A DNA stretch of 64,000 nt from JAHJQQ01 sp963737555 (GTDB lineage: Bacteria; Pseudomonadota; Gammaproteobacteria; Thiohalobacterales; Thiohalobacteraceae), in contig CAVTTB010000008.1 of NCBI GenBank assembly GCA_963737555.1, positions 529,770 through 593,769 of the forward strand, given 5' to 3'. Position numbers and translations under genes: made by a program. The notes below the pieces were generated by a model, which ran no database searches, was not told the origin of the DNA, and saw only the letters and a program-made list of their open reading frames with translations. Below are positions 61,882-64,000 of this stretch, one piece after another. The number at the start of each line of letters is the position of its first letter. Within the stretch, counting starts at the first letter, position 1.

Positions 61882-63124
61882 ATGTCCACACCCATCACAT
61901 CGTCATCCTCGGTCGCCATCATCGGCGGCGGTCCTGCCGGACTCATGGCTGCCGAAGTACTCCTCAACGCGGGTCTGCGTGTTGATCTTTTCGATGCAAT
62001 GCCATCGCTCGGGCGAAAGTTTCTGCTCGCGGGCGTCGGCGGGATGAATCTCACGCATGCGGAGCCGCGCGAACAGTTTGTTGCGCGCTACGGCGCAAGG
62101 CGTGACCGCATCGCGCCATTGCTCGATGCGTTCGGCCCCGAGGCCTTGCGCGAGTGGGCGCAGGGTTTGGGCATCGAGACATTTATCGGTTCGTCGGGAC
62201 GGGTATTCCCCAAGGACATGAAAGCGGCGCCGTTGTTGCGCGCCTGGCTGCATCGCTTGCGCGCGGCGGGCGCGCATCTGCATGTGCGCCATCGCTGGTT
62301 GGGTTGGACGGAGGAGGGCGCGCTGCGCTTTTCCACGACGCAGGGTGAGCGGCACGTCCAGGCGGATGCCGTGGTGCTCGCCTTGGGCGGTGGCAGTTGG
62401 GCGCGACTCGGGTTCCGATGGCGCCTGGGTGCCGTTGCTGGAACGGCAGGGTGTGCAGGTCGCCCCTTTGCAGCCGTCCAACTGTGGTTTCGAGGTCGCG
62501 TGGAGCGCGCATTTTCGCGAACGTTTTGCCGGACAGCCGGTGAAGACCGTGGTGGCGCAGTGTCTCGATGCGGCGGGTCATGAACAGCGCCAGCAAGGTG
62601 AGTTCGTGATTACCGCGAGCGGTGTCGAAGGGAGTCTGATCTACGCCTTGTCTGCCGTGCTGCGTGACACACTTGCCGCCACCGGTCACGCGACACTGTG
62701 GCTCGATCTGCTACCGGACAAAACGCAACAACAACTGGTAAACGCCTTGGCGCAGCCACGCGGCACCCGTTCACAGGCCAATCATCTGCGCCGTCAGGTG
62801 GGCATCGAAGGCGTCAAGGCGGGTCTGTTGCGCGAGGTGTTGGCGGCGGAAGATTTTGCTGACCCTGCGCTGCTTGCGGCTACGCTGAAGGCCTTGCCGT
62901 TGACACTGATTGCGCCGCGGCCCTTGGACGAGGCGATCAGCAGTGCCGGTGGCGTGACGTTTGAGGCGCTCGACGCGAATCTGATGCTACGTGCCGTGCC
63001 GGGCGTGTTCTGCGCCGGCGAGATGCTCGATTGGGAAGCACCCACCGGCGGTTATCTGCTGACCGCCTGTTTCGCCAGCGGCCACGCCGCAGGGCGCGGC
63101 GTGCTGGCCTGGCTCGCGTCGTGA
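61882..63124 (+). CDS. HI0933-like (TIGR03862 type) flavoprotein (frameshift)
   Basis: An NAD(P)/FAD-dependent protein of unknown reaction. SVAIIGGGPAGLMAAEVLLN is the dinucleotide motif; SLGRKFLLAGVGGMNLTHAE and GSSGRVFPKDMKAAPLLRAW are family signatures. An extra G near 62412 (CTCGGGTTCC) breaks the frame; SDGAWVPLLERQGVQVAPLQ resumes and the C-terminus PGVFCAGEMLDWEAPTGGYL with ASGHAAGRG is intact. Rebuilt length about 414 aa. Confidence 0.88.
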
Positions 63125-63131
63125 GTTCCGT

Positions 63132-63599
63132 TTAGAGATAGCGTCCGGCGCTGGCGATCAGCACGACGCTCAATCCCAATATCAGATTGATACCGACGAT
63201 GCGGCGAATCTGCGCGAGCCGCACCCCCGCGTCCGGCCAATCGCCGATGGTAACCGCGCGCTGCAAGCGTTTGAACGGCGCGAAGTACAGGTGCATGAAC
63301 ATCAGCATCATGACCCAGCCGATGCCCTGCATCAGATGGATATGCAGACCGACACCGGCCATACCGCCGAACACACGAAAGATCATCATGTAGCCGGTCA
63401 CCGGCAGCACCACCACGGCCAGCCACACCCAAGGAAAGAAGTTGCGGAACGTGCCTACCCACAAGGGCAGGCGTTGCGGTGGATCCAGCAGCGTGGCTGC
63501 GGCCGGGCGCAGTGCCCTGTGAGCGAAGAACATACCGCCGACCCAGACGACGGCGGCGAGCAGGTGCAGGGCGATCAATAACGGTGTCAGTAGGTTCAT
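63132..63599 (-). CDS. CopD-like four-helix membrane protein
   Basis: The 155-aa product has four transmembrane helices. LHLLAAVVWVGGMFFAHRAL with a conserved His opens it, and HIHLMQGIGWVMMLMFMHLY carries further His residues that could bind copper or haem; both are typical of CopD-family proteins. The C-terminus is a fourth helix (IVGINLILGLSVVLIASAG). The start overlaps the stop of the upstream DUF3530 gene by ATGA. Confidence 0.82.
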   Translation of the reverse strand: MNLLTPLLIALHLLAAVVWVGGMFFAHRALRPAAATLLDPPQRLPLWVGTFRNFFPWVWLAVVVLPVTGYMMIFRVFGGMAGVGLHIHLMQGIGWVMMLMFMHLYFAPFKRLQRAVTIGDWPDAGVRLAQIRRIVGINLILGLSVVLIASAGRYL

Positions 63600-64000
63600 G
63601 GGCTCGGTTTTTTGTCCGCAGGTTGTGGAGGTGTGGTTGGTGCCGTCGCAGGCGCTGGCGTCGTAGTGTCCGCTTTTGCGGGTTCTTTGGCCATCGGGGT
63701 TGTGGCATCGGTTTTCAGCAGGTGTTCCAGCCAGCCGCGCACGATGCGCACGAGTTCCTCCTCCAAGCCGACAAAGAAATGATCCGCGCCTTCGATGGCC
63801 TGTTGTCGATACTGCGTGTGACCGGCCTTGCGCGCCGCGGCCGCGCGCGGTGCGGCGGCGGCCAATACCTCATCCAGATCGCGGCTGCCGTACAGATCGA
63901 ATATCGGCAGGCCGAGTTTAGCGATCGCGGCCGTGGTGTCGAGCTGCGGATCGAGATCGCTGCTGCTCATGCCGATCACTACCAGACCGCGCAGGTCGAG
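63596..64000 (-). CDS. DUF3530-type alpha/beta-hydrolase-like protein, N-terminus beyond window
   Basis: The frame is open to the last base, so the start lies to the right of the window. The visible 134 residues include LVVIGMSSSDLD, the LGLPIFDLYGSRDLDEVLAA strand-loop, and HTQYRQQAIEGADHFFVGLE, matching the C-terminal half of DUF3530, an alpha/beta-hydrolase-related family of unknown role. A Pro/Ala/Thr-rich tail (about 35 residues) ends the protein. It overlaps the CopD-like gene by four bases. Confidence 0.78.
   Translation of the reverse strand, partial: LDLRGLVVIGMSSSDLDPQLDTTAAIAKLGLPIFDLYGSRDLDEVLAAAAPRAAAARKAGHTQYRQQAIEGADHFFVGLEEELVRIVRGWLEHLLKTDATTPMAKEPAKADTTTPAPATAPTTPPQPADKKPSP

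Noticed and set aside
1..64000. Programmed ribosomal frameshifting as a general explanation for the split genes.
   Set aside because: Breaks occur in both directions, with no common slippery heptamer or downstream structure, in genes not known to use recoding.
1..64000. CRISPR array, prophage or insertion sequence.
   Set aside because: No regularly spaced direct repeats, no phage structural genes, integrase or transposase. The repeats found are scattered palindromes.

Overview
The window is about 60% GC, densely coded, and looks like a chromosomal piece of a free-living gammaproteobacterium. The best fit is the purple-sulfur/sulfur-oxidiser side of the class (Chromatiales or Acidiferrobacterales-like), but that is an inference. 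It rests on conserved gammaproteobacterial gene orders (zapA - 6S RNA - fau; ygfB - pepP - ubiH - ubiI; nudE - cysQ), a two-subunit glycine decarboxylase, a DUF1631 protein, a DUF3683 flavo-iron-sulfur fusion, and a pyrophosphate-based energy set (soluble PPase, proton-pumping PPase, PPi-dependent phosphofructokinase). No phage, insertion sequence, transposase gene or CRISPR array is visible.

Layout. 1-5.1 kb: DUF1631 (cut by the window edge), an unrecognised helical protein, an HDOD signalling protein, and molybdopterin genes moaC (minus) and moaD-moaE (plus). 5.2-7.7 kb: accessory islet with a HicAB toxin-antitoxin pair, inverted GGGTCAGAGTAAA repeats, and an AT-rich two-gene cassette (HEPN-like protein plus membrane-anchored PD-(D/E)XK nuclease). 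7.7-14.7 kb: phosphodiesterase, PPi metabolism, and an adenylate kinase with a histone H1-like tail. 14.8-26.5 kb: phospholipase D-like protein, mpl, ubiX, RIO kinase, a secreted glycosidase-like protein, a DedA-PAP2-LssY fusion, hemL, thiE, thiD. 26.7-32.2 kb: type II secretion genes gspG-N. 32.3-35.6 kb: YkgJ protein, free H1-like histone, EVE protein, fau, 6S RNA, zapA and a ZapB-like protein. 35.7-48.2 kb: ygfB, pepP, ubiH, ubiI, then a tandem glycine riboswitch and the gcvT-H-PA-(tpx)-PB cluster, dgkA, a PfkB kinase and a ferredoxin-like protein. 48.2-51.4 kb: candidate small RNA, rplM-rpsI, tRNA-Gln with a duplicated tail, and a porin. 51.4-64 kb: a second YkgJ protein, DUF3683 fusion, DUF2905, rpiA, ilvA, an entericidin-like lipoprotein, yrfG, nudE, cysQ, two small conserved proteins, an HI0933-type flavoprotein, CopD-like and DUF3530 proteins.

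Two window-wide traits matter for reading the list. First, about 30 single-base indels split otherwise well-conserved genes, including essential ones. Most are a G or C gained or lost beside another G or C, so sequencing or assembly error is the likeliest cause; broken genes are listed over their full reconstructed span. Second, gaps between genes hold at least seven different families of palindromic dispersed repeats.

The best candidates for something new are a roughly 100-nt promoter-hairpin-CU-rich-terminator transcript upstream of rplM, the adenylate kinase/H1 fusion, and the HEPN/nuclease cassette.
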